Notes: a model not told the origin generated them from the sequence alone. A DNA stretch of 64,000 bases from Alphaproteobacteria bacterium (GCA_024279035.1 JAJRSA010000012.1:1-64000); one strand, 5' to 3'; positions 35,904 through 45,928 are shown, counted from the first letter of the stretch. Program-made: numbers and translations.

Positions 35904-37469
35904 GTGCAGGTTTTATCACAGACATATTTTTTATTACCACGTAAGGTATCTTGGAATATTCTTAATTTTTTAAGATTGAAAGATCGTTATATCCGTAGAC
36001 GTGATGGGTCTTTACGTGTGCGCTGTAAGGCCGTTTTGTCTTCTACATTGTGTGTGGCAACACTCTTGATGGGGACACAAGCCTATGAGGCGTATTCAGG
36101 GATTGATTTTGATCTTCAATATGCCGAGCAATTAATGGCGGAAGAAAAGACTTCTCAAGAGAAAATAGATTTTTCTCGTTCTTTTAAATCTCTATCTCAA
36201 AGTCAACCTGCATTAGCCTCTGTTGTGGCTTTGGAAGAAAACCAAGATCAGAATACTTTTCTACATAATTATACACGCATTCGGAATGCGCTTTCGAATG
36301 AAGACAGTCTCAAGAAGAAATTTGCGCCACGCACAACGAAAATTACCATTAAAAAAGGAGATACCCTTGCAGGGGCGCTCCAAAGAAATGGTGTGAGTGA
36401 TGGAGATACCTATACAATTGTTAAATCAATGTCACATCATTTAGATCCGCGTCTCATTCGTCCAGGTCAAAAGGTCTCCTTGACGATTGCCCCTTATGAG
36501 GGAGAGATGATTTTTTCTCGTTTGGATATTGTCTCTGATCCTATTCGTACCATCGTTGTTGAACGTGATGAGAACGGAATTATAGATAGCCAATTAGTTC
36601 AAAAAGAAATTATGCCTAAGATGTTTGCGGCAAAGGCTACAATTGAGAACTCTTTGTATGGATCTGCGATGAAGCAAAAAGTGCCTGAGCCTATTGTGGC
36701 TCAAGCAATTCGTATTCTTTCATGGTCTATTGATTTTCAACGGGAAATACGTGCGGGAGATGAACTTCAAGTGCTCTACGATGTCTATGTGACGGATGAG
36801 GGCGAATATGTCCGCAGCGGTGAACCGCACTATATAAAATTGACCCAAGCCGACAATGAAGTCGCCCTCTATCTGCATGAATTTGCGGATGGACGTAAAT
36901 CTTATTTCCGTGAAAACGGACATAGTGCTAAAAAAGGCCTTCTCAGAACACTCGTTGATGGCGCACGCTTATCCTCTGGATTCGGGATGCGTAGACATCC
37001 TGTCCTTGGATATGGAAAGATGCATAAAGGCCTTGATTTCGCAGCAGCCAGAGGCACGCCTGTTTATGCCGCAGGAGATGGCGTTGTTAAACGTGCTAGC
37101 CGTTTTGGCGCCTACGGAAATTATATTAAGATCCGTCATAATACGAAATTAGAAACCGCCTATGCGCATTTAAAAAGCTATGCCAAGGGTGTAAAGGCTG
37201 GAAAACGTATTAAACAAGGACAAGTCATTGGGTATGTTGGAACAACAGGGCGCTCAACAGGGCCTCATTTGCATTACGAAGTCCTCGTCAACGGCAAACA
37301 AGCTAATCCGCGCTCTGTGAAAGTCCCAACAGGAGAAATCCTCACTGGAAAATCTCTTCAGGCCCTCAAGAGTACTATTCGGAAGTATGACCGCAAATTT
37401 GCGACTCTCATAGACCACGATAAATTTGCGGCGAATACAAAGAGTTTTAAATCCAACCCTCTGAATTGA
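35904..37469 (+). CDS. M23 family metallopeptidase with OapA/LysM-like domain
   Basis: 521 residues from the GTG at 35904, favoured by CAGGAG ten bases upstream. A membrane anchor lies at about 47-68. A LysM/OapA-like region (I-K-K-G-D-T-L-A-G-A-L at about 150-160, R-P-G-Q-K-V-S-L) precedes the M23 endopeptidase (about 350-470) with zinc ligands in H-K-G-L-D-F and H-L-H-Y-E and the Y-A-H-L helper. It cuts peptidoglycan cross-links in the periplasm, like MepM. Cell-wall growth or division is the likely role. Ends before a bidirectional hairpin. Confidence 0.92.
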   Translation: MQVLSQTYFLLPRKVSWNILNFLRLKDRYIRRRDGSLRVRCKAVLSSTLCVATLLMGTQAYEAYSGIDFDLQYAEQLMAEEKTSQEKIDFSRSFKSLSQSQPALASVVALEENQDQNTFLHNYTRIRNALSNEDSLKKKFAPRTTKITIKKGDTLAGALQRNGVSDGDTYTIVKSMSHHLDPRLIRPGQKVSLTIAPYEGEMIFSRLDIVSDPIRTIVVERDENGIIDSQLVQKEIMPKMFAAKATIENSLYGSAMKQKVPEPIVAQAIRILSWSIDFQREIRAGDELQVLYDVYVTDEGEYVRSGEPHYIKLTQADNEVALYLHEFADGRKSYFRENGHSAKKGLLRTLVDGARLSSGFGMRRHPVLGYGKMHKGLDFAAARGTPVYAAGDGVVKRASRFGAYGNYIKIRHNTKLETAYAHLKSYAKGVKAGKRIKQGQVIGYVGTTGRSTGPHLHYEVLVNGKQANPRSVKVPTGEILTGKSLQALKSTIRKYDRKFATLIDHDKFAANTKSFKSNPLN

Positions 37470-37499
37470 TAGAAGTTTCTTCTGTCTCTCTTGGCGTGA

Positions 37500-37548
37500 T
37501 ATAGTCACTTAGAATAAGAATATCTTGTTCTTATTCTAAGTGACTATA
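37500..37548. terminator. Bidirectional terminator, 21-bp perfect stem
   Basis: A flawless 21-bp inverted repeat (37500-37520 with 37528-37548) encloses a 7-base loop, between the convergent M23 peptidase and aminotransferase genes. TATTTTT follows within seven bases on the plus strand. The stem is AT-rich and unusually long for an intrinsic terminator. Confidence 0.75.
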
Positions 37549-37565
37549 AGCTATTTTTGCACTCT

Positions 37566-38933
37566 TTAAGCCAAAACCCCCGCCACCTTCCCCGATGAAA
37601 TATCATCAAGAACATCGCCAAGCATCGTGACGAGTTGATCAATTTCCTTTTCAGTGACAGTGAGCGCTGGAGAGAGCTGGAGAGTTGGACCAGAATATCG
37701 AATCACGGCCCCTCGGTTAAAGAGCTCATAGGAGGCTGTACGTGTCCGAAGCATTGGGTCATCCTCGGAATAATTTTCAAGCTGTACGCCCGCAATCATC
37801 CCACAATTTCTAATATCAATCACATAGGGTTTATCTTTGAGGGAATGAATGGCCTCTTCGAAAATGGGCATCATTTTTTTGGCATTGTCTAAAATCTTTC
37901 CTTCTTCAAAGGCATCGAGCGTTCCAATCGCTGCTGCACACGCTAAAGGGTGACCTGAATAGGTATAACCATGCATGAGCTCAATCACTTCTCGTGGACC
38001 ATGCATAAATGTGTCGTAAATATCAGCGGTGACAAAGGTTGCACCCATTGGGACAGCGCCATTGGTAAGGCCTTTGGCAGACACAATAATATCTGGCATA
38101 ACTCCGAAATAAGTGGCCGATGACATTTCTCCCATCCGTCCAAACGCAGTGACCACTTCATCGAAAATGAGGAGAATGTCATACTCGTCACAGATCTCTC
38201 GAATACGTTTGAGATAGCCTTGAGGGGGAGGCAAAATACCCGTTGATCCTGCAACAGGCTCAATAATAACAGCGGCAATATTGGAGGGATCATTCAAATA
38301 GATTGTGTTCAAAAGATCATCCGCTAGATGTGCCCCCCATTCTGGCTCTCCCTTGGAAAAGGCATTATGTTCTAAATCCCATGTATGGACGATGTGATCA
38401 ACGTCAGGCAACTTCTGACCGAAATAGGCACATGTATAGGGAATGCCTCCCACAGAAATGCCTCCAAATCCCACACCATGGTATCCGCGTTCTCGCCCAA
38501 TAAGGACACGGCGCTGTCCATCGCCTTTGGCACGGTGATAGCCCAGCGCAATTTTAAGGGCTGTGTCTACGGCTTCAGATCCAGAATTACTAAAAAACAC
38601 ATGTGTAAACGGGTCAGGCATAGCGTCTACGAGGCGTTTGGCCGCCTGAAAGGCTGTCGGGTGCCCATATTGAAAGTTAGGCGCGAAATCAAGCGTGTCC
38701 ATCTGTGCTTTCATAGCCTCTATGATTTTAGGGTGGTTATGCCCTACATTGGTACACCATAGACCTGCAATCCCATCTAACACTTTATTCCCATCCTGAT
38801 CCGTATAATACATCCCCTCGGCGGAGACCATCATGCGTGGATTTCTTTTAAAGAGCCGTTGAGGCGTAAAGGGCATCCAAAATTCTCCAAAAGCTTGGTG
38901 GGAAATTGTCGGATTGGTAAAATCATAACTCAT
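37566..38933 (-). CDS. Class III aminotransferase (omega-amino acid:pyruvate type)
   Basis: 455 residues from the ATG at 38933, which has AAGGA seven bases upstream; an ATG at 38960 is less likely. PLP enzyme of fold type I. G-S-E-A-V-D-T-A-L-K, F-D-E-V-V-T-A-F-G-R-M-G and the PLP lysine in S-A-K-G-L-T-N-G-A-V-P-M-G are intact. The W-M-P-F-T-x-x-x-x-F-K start is typical of omega-amino acid:pyruvate aminotransferases (beta-alanine, taurine or amines as donors). The exact donor is undetermined. Confidence 0.9.
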   Translation of the reverse strand: MSYDFTNPTISHQAFGEFWMPFTPQRLFKRNPRMMVSAEGMYYTDQDGNKVLDGIAGLWCTNVGHNHPKIIEAMKAQMDTLDFAPNFQYGHPTAFQAAKRLVDAMPDPFTHVFFSNSGSEAVDTALKIALGYHRAKGDGQRRVLIGRERGYHGVGFGGISVGGIPYTCAYFGQKLPDVDHIVHTWDLEHNAFSKGEPEWGAHLADDLLNTIYLNDPSNIAAVIIEPVAGSTGILPPPQGYLKRIREICDEYDILLIFDEVVTAFGRMGEMSSATYFGVMPDIIVSAKGLTNGAVPMGATFVTADIYDTFMHGPREVIELMHGYTYSGHPLACAAAIGTLDAFEEGKILDNAKKMMPIFEEAIHSLKDKPYVIDIRNCGMIAGVQLENYSEDDPMLRTRTASYELFNRGAVIRYSGPTLQLSPALTVTEKEIDQLVTMLGDVLDDISSGKVAGVLA

Positions 38934-39016
38934 GGAAATATCCTTTTTGATGATGGGCATCGGGTGAAAATTACTCTACACTCTTATTGTATCTTATTTT
39001 ATGGGCATTGAAAAAC

Positions 39017-39748
39017 ATGGATGATCAAAAACACAGTGGGAATGGATTAGATACAGACAATGTGGTCTCTTTTAAAAACCATAAGAAGAAAGCGCCTGCT
39101 CCTGTGCCCCCCTCTCCTCCTAAAGAACCACTTGTAAATCTCCCTGATGGCGTAAAAGCGCTTGTTGGATTTATGCTCCTCATTCATGTTGGATTATGGG
39201 GGATTTCTCACTTTACATCCGATGATTTTTTATTTCTGAGCGCTCTTAATTGGGGGTTTATCCCTGCGCGTTTTTCAGGAGATATCCCTTTCTTGCCCAC
39301 AAGCATTCTAACACCACTTACATACACACTTCTTCATGGAAGCTGGATGCATTTGATTATGAATGGTGTAATGCTCATGGCCTTTGGCTCTGGATTTGAA
39401 AAGATGTTGGGCTTGAAAAAGATGATGCTCGTCTTTTGGGGATCAAGCCTCATTGCCGCCTTCATCCATTTTCTCCTCGATCCACACGCCATCGTCCCTA
39501 TGGTTGGAGCCTCTGGAGGTCTCAGCGGATTATTCGCAGGCATGATCCTCATTCTCCATAAAACAGGCCGTCTTACTCCCAACAAAAGATTATTCCCGGC
39601 TATCGCCGTTTTTATCGGGATCTCCATTGTATTTGGCCTTTTGGGAGGCCCTGACGGAAGCATGATTGCATGGGCGGCCCATGTGGGAGGATTCTTAGGC
39701 GGGTTGGGATTGACGCATTTTATACTCAAGAAAGGGCTTTATAAATGA
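39017..39748 (+). CDS. Rhomboid family intramembrane serine protease
   Basis: 243 residues from the ATG at 39017; a TTG at 38987 is open but weaker. A polar, Pro-rich cytoplasmic tail (1-45) precedes six helices. The catalytic serine is in G-A-S-G-G-L-S-G, and the histidine in A-A-H-V-G-G-F. The supporting H-L-I-M-N sequence lies in helix two. It cleaves membrane proteins within the bilayer. It overlaps the next gene by ATGA. Confidence 0.92.
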   Translation: MDDQKHSGNGLDTDNVVSFKNHKKKAPAPVPPSPPKEPLVNLPDGVKALVGFMLLIHVGLWGISHFTSDDFLFLSALNWGFIPARFSGDIPFLPTSILTPLTYTLLHGSWMHLIMNGVMLMAFGSGFEKMLGLKKMMLVFWGSSLIAAFIHFLLDPHAIVPMVGASGGLSGLFAGMILILHKTGRLTPNKRLFPAIAVFIGISIVFGLLGGPDGSMIAWAAHVGGFLGGLGLTHFILKKGLYK

Positions 39749-40353
39749 AGCTTATTCTTGCCGCAGAATTTTATGATAGTTTTGAGATAACACGTAAATT
39801 GTTGGGGGATAATCTAAAAGGAAAAAAAGTAAGCCTTATTCCAACGGCTGCGTATGGGGAAGGTTTTGAGCCAGCCTATGAAACGAACATAAAGCCTTTT
39901 GAACAACTAGGCTTATCGGTGACACTTTTTGATATTGCAGAAAAATCTCCTCAAGAAGTCAAAGACGAGATGGATACCGTGGATATAATCTATATCTGTG
40001 GAGGGAATACATTCTCTCTTCTCTACCACATGAATGCGTGTGGATTTAAAGACATCTTGATGAACTTCTTGGATAGAGGAGGGGTGTATATTGGATCTAG
40101 TGCGGGATCAATTATAGCCTCTCCCGACATTGAGTTTATTTCATCGATGGATGATAGAACCGCAGTGAAATTAGATAATTATATCGGGCTTAATCTCATT
40201 GATTTCCCCCTTCTTCCACATCTTGATCATAAAACAATGGGAAAAGATGCCCGTAAGATTATGGAGCATTACAAAGATGGATCTCAGTCAATTCTAGCCT
40301 TGTGTGATAATCAAGTGCTCTATGTTGATGGGAAAATTATAAGAGTTATTTAA
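39745..40353 (+). CDS. Peptidase E-like S51 family protein
   Basis: 202 residues with the type 1 glutamine amidotransferase-like fold. C-G-G-N-T-F-S-L-L and the nucleophile elbow G-S-S-A-G-S-I-I (serine near residue 118) identify the S51 family, which includes Asp-specific dipeptidase PepE. It is cytoplasmic and coupled to the rhomboid gene by a 4-base overlap; a shared proteolysis role is possible but unproven. Confidence 0.85.
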   Translation: MKLILAAEFYDSFEITRKLLGDNLKGKKVSLIPTAAYGEGFEPAYETNIKPFEQLGLSVTLFDIAEKSPQEVKDEMDTVDIIYICGGNTFSLLYHMNACGFKDILMNFLDRGGVYIGSSAGSIIASPDIEFISSMDDRTAVKLDNYIGLNLIDFPLLPHLDHKTMGKDARKIMEHYKDGSQSILALCDNQVLYVDGKIIRVI

Positions 40354-40367
40354 GAAAGGATAATCCC

Positions 40368-41639
40368 ATGTCACCCTCGAACCCTCTCCAAGATAAGCAC
40401 CTTTGGGTTAAAATTCTTCTCGGCCTTGTTTTAGGGATTGGGTTTGGATTGGCGCTCTCTCCTGAAGCTGGGGCTCTATTCTCTCCTGAGAGGACAAGAG
40501 TGATTGCGGAATGGGTTGAGTTGCCAGGGTTGATTTTTATGGGGCTTTTGAAGATGGTGGTGGTGCCTTTGGTCATCTGTTCTATTATCACGGGGATTGC
40601 AGAGAGTGGCTCGTTAGGGTTTGTGAAAGTCATTGGGACACGGATTATTTTGTATTTTGTGTTAACCAGTTCTATCGCCATTCTCATTGGGATAGGGATC
40701 ACGTCGTTTATAAACCCTGGGTCTGGGCTCTCTTCTGGCTTTGTGGATCATGCGCTAGCGCAACAAGCTGAAATGTCTGCGCCTCAAACGCTTGAAGGAC
40801 TTACCATTCCAAAGCGTATCGCGAACGTCATCCCTACAAATCCTGCAAAAGCTCAACTTGAGAAAAATATGCTTCAAATTGTGATTGTGGCGCTTTTAAT
40901 CGGATTGGCTTTACTCTCTTTGCCTAAAGCAACGGGACAGCCCATTTTGACTCTGTGCCAATCAGGGTTATCTATTGCGATGAAGATTATTGAATGGGCA
41001 ATGCTGCTTGCCCCCTATGCGGTGTTTGGATTGATTGCCAATGTGGTAATCAAGCTTGGATTTGAGGCGGTCACAGGAGTTGCTCTTTATATGGTGACTG
41101 TACTTCTTGGGCTAGGGATCATGTTCATGATCTATCTGTTTCTTGCTAAATTTGTAGGACAACAATCCATCCCTGCCTTTTTAAAGGCAATTAGAGAGGC
41201 ACAAATCATAGCTTTTTCAAGCTCGTCTTCAGCAGCCACTATTCCAGTTTCCATGAAATGTGCAGAAGAGCATCTAAAAATCCCCAAGAAAGTGGCCGGC
41301 TTTACCATTCCGTTGGGGGCAACCATCAATATGGATGGAACAGCCCTCTATCAAGCGGTTGCCGCCATTTTCCTCACACAAGTTTTTGGTGTAGATCTGT
41401 CAACAGGAGATATGGTGCTCCTCCTTGTCACAACCGTTGGAGCCTCTATCGGCACCCCTGGTATTCCTGGGATTGGTATTGTCGTCCTTGCCACAATCTT
41501 AACAGGAATCGGTGTCCCTGCCGAAGGTATTGCCCTCATTCTCGGTGTTGATCGTATTCTCGACATGTGTCGTACGACGATCAATGTGACAGGCGACCTT
41601 ACGGCCACAGTCGTAATGAATCGGTGGGTTAAAGAATAA
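40368..41639 (+). CDS. Dicarboxylate/amino acid:cation symporter (DAACS)
   Basis: 423 residues, eight helices and two re-entrant loops. The serine-rich hairpin A-F-S-S-S-S-S-A-A-T-I-P, the N-M-D-G-T-A-L-Y motif and the final D-R-I-L-D-M-C-R-T-x-x-N substrate site are intact. It is a GltP/DctA-type symporter taking up glutamate, aspartate or C4-dicarboxylates with Na+ or H+. AAAGGA precedes the start. Confidence 0.93.
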   Translation: MSPSNPLQDKHLWVKILLGLVLGIGFGLALSPEAGALFSPERTRVIAEWVELPGLIFMGLLKMVVVPLVICSIITGIAESGSLGFVKVIGTRIILYFVLTSSIAILIGIGITSFINPGSGLSSGFVDHALAQQAEMSAPQTLEGLTIPKRIANVIPTNPAKAQLEKNMLQIVIVALLIGLALLSLPKATGQPILTLCQSGLSIAMKIIEWAMLLAPYAVFGLIANVVIKLGFEAVTGVALYMVTVLLGLGIMFMIYLFLAKFVGQQSIPAFLKAIREAQIIAFSSSSSAATIPVSMKCAEEHLKIPKKVAGFTIPLGATINMDGTALYQAVAAIFLTQVFGVDLSTGDMVLLLVTTVGASIGTPGIPGIGIVVLATILTGIGVPAEGIALILGVDRILDMCRTTINVTGDLTATVVMNRWVKE

Positions 41640-41652
41640 TAGGAGTGTAAAA

Positions 41653-41670
41653 GGGATGCGACTGCATCCC
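41653..41670. other. Short hairpin after the symporter gene
   Basis: A perfect 7-bp stem, GGGATGC/GCATCCC, with a 4-base loop, 13 bases after the stop. There is no T run, so it may stabilise the mRNA end rather than terminate. Confidence 0.35.
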
Positions 41671-41741
41671 CGCCCCACATGGGACGAAGCCTGCGTGGCG
41701 TCTGAACGCACTACCTGTAACATTAGGCAACAAAGCGTGAT

Positions 41742-41769
41742 TTGAATGTGAGGGGCATGATCATATATA
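41742..41769 (+). promoter_or_regulatory. Candidate lpxC promoter
   Basis: TTGAAT (41742-41747) and TATATA (41764-41769) are spaced 16 bp, 34 bp before the lpxC start. Confidence 0.4.
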
Positions 41770-41803
41770 GTGTACAAGTACAGAGGTTTAAAAAGGGAAT
41801 ATT

Positions 41804-42712
41804 ATGCAACAGACGCTCGCTCAAAAAATTGCACTTACTGGCATTGGTCTGCACTCTGGTGTGGAAACAATCATGACGATAAAGCCTGCACGAGAAGATA
41901 CAGGGATTGTGATTGTTAGAGATGACGTGACGGATCGTGATAATCGTATTCCTGCGCGCTATGACCATGTGATTGACACACGCCTATGTACTGTTGTTGG
42001 TAATAAAGCAGGGGTCACTGTTGGAACAGTTGAGCATGTCATGGCTGCTTTAAGAGCATGTGATATTGATAACGCCATTTTAGAGCTTGATGGGCCTGAG
42101 ATTCCTGTCTTTGATGGCTCAAGCCGTCCTTTTATAAAGGCGATTGACAGTGTGGGTGTCAAAACCCTTTCTGCGCCGCGTCGCGCCATTCGAATTTTAA
42201 AGGAAGTGCGTTATGAAGAAGAGGGGAAGTGGGTCACTTTAAGCCCGTCTACTGGAAGTTCTTTTGATGTCACGATAGATTTTGATAATTCTTCGATTGG
42301 ACGACAATCCGCAAAAATTGATTTATATACGCAAGATTTTGAGTCTCAAATTTCTGATGCAAGAACATTTGGATTTCTTCATGAAGTCAATGCATTGCGT
42401 CAACAAGGATTAGCACTCGGAGGCTCTCTTGAAAATGCAGTGGTTATTGATGGAGACACTATTTTGAACCCAGAGGGCACACGCTACGACAATGAATTTG
42501 CACGCCATAAGCTTTTGGATGCTGTTGGAGATTTGTATCTTGCAGGAGGGATAATTTTGGGGGCATATAAGAGCTATAAAGCAGGACATGCCCTGAACAA
42601 CAAAATGCTACAGCACTTATTTGTAACACCAGAGGCTTTTGAGATCATTGATCTAGAACACTCTCCTTGTATTCTCCGTTCAGAGTCTGTTTTCGAAACC
42701 ATAGTGGCGTAA
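41804..42712 (+). CDS. lpxC: UDP-3-O-acyl-N-acetylglucosamine deacetylase
   Basis: 302 residues. It catalyses the committed step of lipid A synthesis. Opening L-T-G-I-G-L-H-S-G, zinc ligands in V-E-H-V-M-A-A-L (first His) and H-K-L-L-D-A-V-G-D (second His and Asp), and the H-A-L-N-N-K catalytic region are intact. It shows that the cell makes lipid A. The ribosome site is AAGGGA. lpxC followed by bamD is a familiar alphaproteobacterial order, normally after ftsZ. Confidence 0.96.
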   Translation: MQQTLAQKIALTGIGLHSGVETIMTIKPAREDTGIVIVRDDVTDRDNRIPARYDHVIDTRLCTVVGNKAGVTVGTVEHVMAALRACDIDNAILELDGPEIPVFDGSSRPFIKAIDSVGVKTLSAPRRAIRILKEVRYEEEGKWVTLSPSTGSSFDVTIDFDNSSIGRQSAKIDLYTQDFESQISDARTFGFLHEVNALRQQGLALGGSLENAVVIDGDTILNPEGTRYDNEFARHKLLDAVGDLYLAGGIILGAYKSYKAGHALNNKMLQHLFVTPEAFEIIDLEHSPCILRSESVFETIVA

Positions 42713-42778
42713 AACCCTCTTTTATTCCTGTTCAAGCCTTGCTAAGGTAGCCTTGAAAACAAAAGGAGACTCCCTCAT

Positions 42779-43615
42779 ATGTTACGTTTTATAGGATTAA
42801 GTGCATTTGCTATTCTCTCCCTTTCGGCATGTTCGTCTTCAGATAAAGACACCACCTTAAAAGACGCCTCGCAATTTGATGAGCGCCGTGAAGTTGAGGT
42901 CTTGTATGAAGAAGCTGCAACCGCGATGAAAGATGGACGCTATATTGAGGCCAGCCACCTTTTTCAAGAAGTGGAACGCCAATATCCTTACTCGCAATTG
43001 GCTGTCAAATCTCAACTCAATACAGCCTATGCCGCCTATAAAAACTTGAACTATGATGAGGCGGTCATCTCTTTGGATCGCTTTGTAGAATTGCATCCCG
43101 GAAACGAAGATGTGCCGTATGCGCTTTATCTCAAGGCTTTGTCTTACTATGAACAAATTTCAGACGTTCGCCGAGATCAAGAAATCACGCTTTTGGCCCT
43201 CAATGCCTTCGATGCACTTATTAAACGTCACCCCGAAAGTGATTATGCACGCGATGGAACGCTAAAACGAGATTTAACTCTCGATCATTTAGCAGGGAAA
43301 GAAATGGAAGTCGGGCGCTATTATCTCACCCGTGGAAAGGTAAACGCAGGCATTAACCGTTTCCTCGTCGTGATACGTCAGTTCGATACGACCACCCACG
43401 CTCCAGAAGCTCTTCATCGCCTCATTGAGTCTTATTTAATCCTCGGCTTGGAAGAACAAGCCTTGAGAATTGCAGCTGTCTTGGGACATAACTACCCAGG
43501 GAGCGAATGGTACGACGCTAGCTACAAACTCCTAAGCCCCGAACAACGCCAAAAGATTTTGGACAATCGTGGCTGGGTCGATAAAACGATTGAGGCCATT
43601 TTAAAGCCAGAATAA
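42779..43615 (+). CDS. bamD: Outer membrane assembly lipoprotein BamD
   Basis: 278 residues. Signal peptide with lipobox L-S-A-C (Cys about 18) and a series of TPR-like repeats (A-x-x-A-M-K-D-G-R-Y-I-E-A-S-x-x-F, Y-P-Y-S). It is part of the BAM machine that folds beta-barrel proteins into the outer membrane. AAGGAG precedes the start. The usual downstream recN is not here; a thioredoxin-like gene follows instead. Confidence 0.93.
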   Translation: MLRFIGLSAFAILSLSACSSSDKDTTLKDASQFDERREVEVLYEEAATAMKDGRYIEASHLFQEVERQYPYSQLAVKSQLNTAYAAYKNLNYDEAVISLDRFVELHPGNEDVPYALYLKALSYYEQISDVRRDQEITLLALNAFDALIKRHPESDYARDGTLKRDLTLDHLAGKEMEVGRYYLTRGKVNAGINRFLVVIRQFDTTTHAPEALHRLIESYLILGLEEQALRIAAVLGHNYPGSEWYDASYKLLSPEQRQKILDNRGWVDKTIEAILKPE

Positions 43616-43643
43616 GTTAAATTGGGACTGGAAAGAGAGAAAA

Positions 43644-44213
43644 ACGATAAAAGTAAATACACTTCTTATTGGCGTAGCTGTTTTAATTGGATTTGGGTCA
43701 ACCTTTCTTATTGAACAAAAGCGACATACTATACAAAATGTTCCTCTTAACATTGAACATGTAACAGTACAAAATCAGAAAAAAATACCAGATTTTGCTC
43801 TTTATACACTTGAGGGGAAAACGATCCACCTCTCTGATCTTCTGGGGCATAAAATTCTTCTTAACTTTTGGGCGTCATGGTGTACGCCTTGTATTGTTGA
43901 GCTACCTCAGCTTCTGGCGCTTGCGCGGACACAAGAAGACATGTTTTTTGTATTTCTCTCAAGTGATTTGACACAAGAAAAATTGCAAACGTTCTTAAAA
44001 AAAATCCCTCAAGAAAGCCTCCATCAAAAAAATGTGATTATTGCGTGGGATAAGCAAGGGAAAATCACCAGAGAGATCTTTCAGACTTACCAACTTCCTG
44101 AAACCGTCTTGATTAATGAAAAAGGGGAGCTCTATCATAAAATTGTGGGGGTAGCGCAGTGGGACTCTGAAGAGATTTTAAATCTGTTGAATGGGCGTTC
44201 ACCTATGCTATAA
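43644..44213 (+). CDS. TlpA-like membrane-anchored thioredoxin, apparent ACG start
   Basis: About 189 residues. An N-terminal membrane helix (about 5-23) is followed by a periplasmic thioredoxin fold with W-C-T-P-C (active site, about residues 80-84) and the cis-Pro in L-P-E-T-V-L-I. It would reduce or exchange disulfides, for instance in cytochrome c or oxidase maturation. There is no in-frame ATG, GTG or TTG between bamD and the active site; the first ATG (43941) would remove the helix and the catalytic motif. The best start is ACG at 43644, behind GGAAAGAGAG, giving (M)-I-K-V-N-T-L-L-I-G. It may be a real rare start, or a mutated ATG. Confidence 0.7.
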   Translation, partial: TIKVNTLLIGVAVLIGFGSTFLIEQKRHTIQNVPLNIEHVTVQNQKKIPDFALYTLEGKTIHLSDLLGHKILLNFWASWCTPCIVELPQLLALARTQEDMFFVFLSSDLTQEKLQTFLKKIPQESLHQKNVIIAWDKQGKITREIFQTYQLPETVLINEKGELYHKIVGVAQWDSEEILNLLNGRSPML

Positions 44214-44251
44214 GCATGGATCTACACACAAAAGTTAAGGACAAGTAAAAG

Positions 44252-45928
44252 ATGGCATCATACAAATATATTTATGTAATGAATGGGCTCACAAAAACCT
44301 ATGCAGGGGGGAAAACTGTTTTAAATGGGGTGACGTTGAGTTTTATTCCTGGGGCTAAAATTGGAGTGTTGGGGCCAAACGGAGCAGGGAAATCTACACT
44401 TCTTAAAATTATGGCAGGGGTTGAACAGGACTTTTCTGGAGAAGCATGGGTGGCTGAGGGTGCAACAGTTGGATATCTTCCTCAAGAACCAGAGCTTGAT
44501 CCTAACAAAACCGTACAAGAAAACGTCACGGAAGGACTTGGTGAGATCAAATCTATGGTTGATCGGTATAATGAGATCGGGCAGCTTATGGCGGAACCAG
44601 ACGCTGATTTCGATGTTTTAATGGCAGAAATGGGAGATCTACAAGAAAAAATAGATGCTGTTGACGGGTGGGAGCTTGAGCGCTTTATTGAGGTTGCGAT
44701 GGATGCTCTCCGCTGTCCTCCTGCGGACTCTGCTGTTACGCATCTCTCAGGAGGAGAAAAACGCCGTGTCGCTCTCGCGAAACTCTTGCTCCAAAAACCA
44801 GACCTTCTTCTCCTTGATGAGCCAACAAACCATTTGGATGCTGAAAGTAATGCGTGGCTTCAACGTCACCTTTCTGATTATGCAGGGGCTGTGGTGATGA
44901 TTACCCATGATCGTTATTTCTTGGATAATGTCACAGGCTGGATTCTTGAGCTGGATCGCGGCAATGGAATGCCCTATGAAGGTAATTATTCTGCCTATAT
45001 TGAACAAAAACAAAAACGGCTCTTGCAGGAATCTCGTGAAGAAGATACACGCCAGAAAACACTTGCCCGTGAATTAGAATGGGTACGTCAAAGCCCCTCT
45101 GCCCGTCGTACGAAATCAAAAGCACGGATTAGTTCTTACGAACAAATGCTCCAAGAGGCAGAAAATGAAACGGTTGGACGCGCACAAATTGTCATTCCAA
45201 CACCGCCGCGCCTTGGAGATCTTGTGATTGAAGCCAAAAACATCTCTAAAGGGTTTGGAGATAAAATGCTGATGGATAATTTCTCTTTCCGTCTCCCTGC
45301 TGGGGGTATTGTTGGTGTTATTGGACCAAATGGGGCAGGGAAAACGACGTTATTCAAAATGATTATAGGCACAGAGACTCCTGATTCTGGAGACTTTAAT
45401 GTTGGAGATACTGTTGAGCTTGGCTATGTTGACCAAAGTCGTGATGATTTAGATCCGAACAAAAATGTCTGGGAAGAAATTTCAGATGGGCTCGATGTTC
45501 TCCATCTTGGAAAGATTGAAAAATCCTCTCGGGCGTATGTGTCTACCTTTAACTTTAAAGGCTCAGATCAGCAGAAAAAAGTGGGTAAATTATCAGGAGG
45601 AGAGCGTAACCGTGTCCATTTGGCTAAAATGCTCAAAAAGCCATCAAATGTTCTCTTACTCGATGAGCCAACCAATGATCTGGACATAGAGACATTATCT
45701 GCCTTGGAAGAAGCGTTAGAGCGTTTCCCTGGATGCGCCGTAGTCATCTCTCATGATCGCGCCTTTCTTGATCGCCTTGCGACCCATATTCTAGCCTTTG
45801 AAGGAGACAGCAAACTTGTATGGTTTGAAGGCAATTACGAAGACTATGAAGCAGATCGTAAACGCCGTTTGGGACATGATGCAGATCAACCAAGCCGTAT
45901 AAAATACAAAAAACTACATGCGGCTTAA
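44252..45928 (+). CDS. ettA: Energy-dependent translational throttle protein EttA
   Basis: 558 residues, the usual EttA length. Soluble ABC-F protein with two ATPase domains: Walker [10 protein letters not shown] and G-P-N-G-A-G-K-T-T, signatures L-S-G-G-E-K-R-R and L-S-G-G-E-R-N-R, and Walker B L-L-L-D-E-P-T-N twice. The arm insert and P-site tRNA-interaction linker lie between. It gates the ribosome at initiation according to ADP/ATP. Its end overlaps the convergent glk end by four bases. Confidence 0.95.
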   Translation: MASYKYIYVMNGLTKTYAGGKTVLNGVTLSFIPGAKIGVLGPNGAGKSTLLKIMAGVEQDFSGEAWVAEGATVGYLPQEPELDPNKTVQENVTEGLGEIKSMVDRYNEIGQLMAEPDADFDVLMAEMGDLQEKIDAVDGWELERFIEVAMDALRCPPADSAVTHLSGGEKRRVALAKLLLQKPDLLLLDEPTNHLDAESNAWLQRHLSDYAGAVVMITHDRYFLDNVTGWILELDRGNGMPYEGNYSAYIEQKQKRLLQESREEDTRQKTLARELEWVRQSPSARRTKSKARISSYEQMLQEAENETVGRAQIVIPTPPRLGDLVIEAKNISKGFGDKMLMDNFSFRLPAGGIVGVIGPNGAGKTTLFKMIIGTETPDSGDFNVGDTVELGYVDQSRDDLDPNKNVWEEISDGLDVLHLGKIEKSSRAYVSTFNFKGSDQQKKVGKLSGGERNRVHLAKMLKKPSNVLLLDEPTNDLDIETLSALEEALERFPGCAVVISHDRAFLDRLATHILAFEGDSKLVWFEGNYEDYEADRKRRLGHDADQPSRIKYKKLHAA

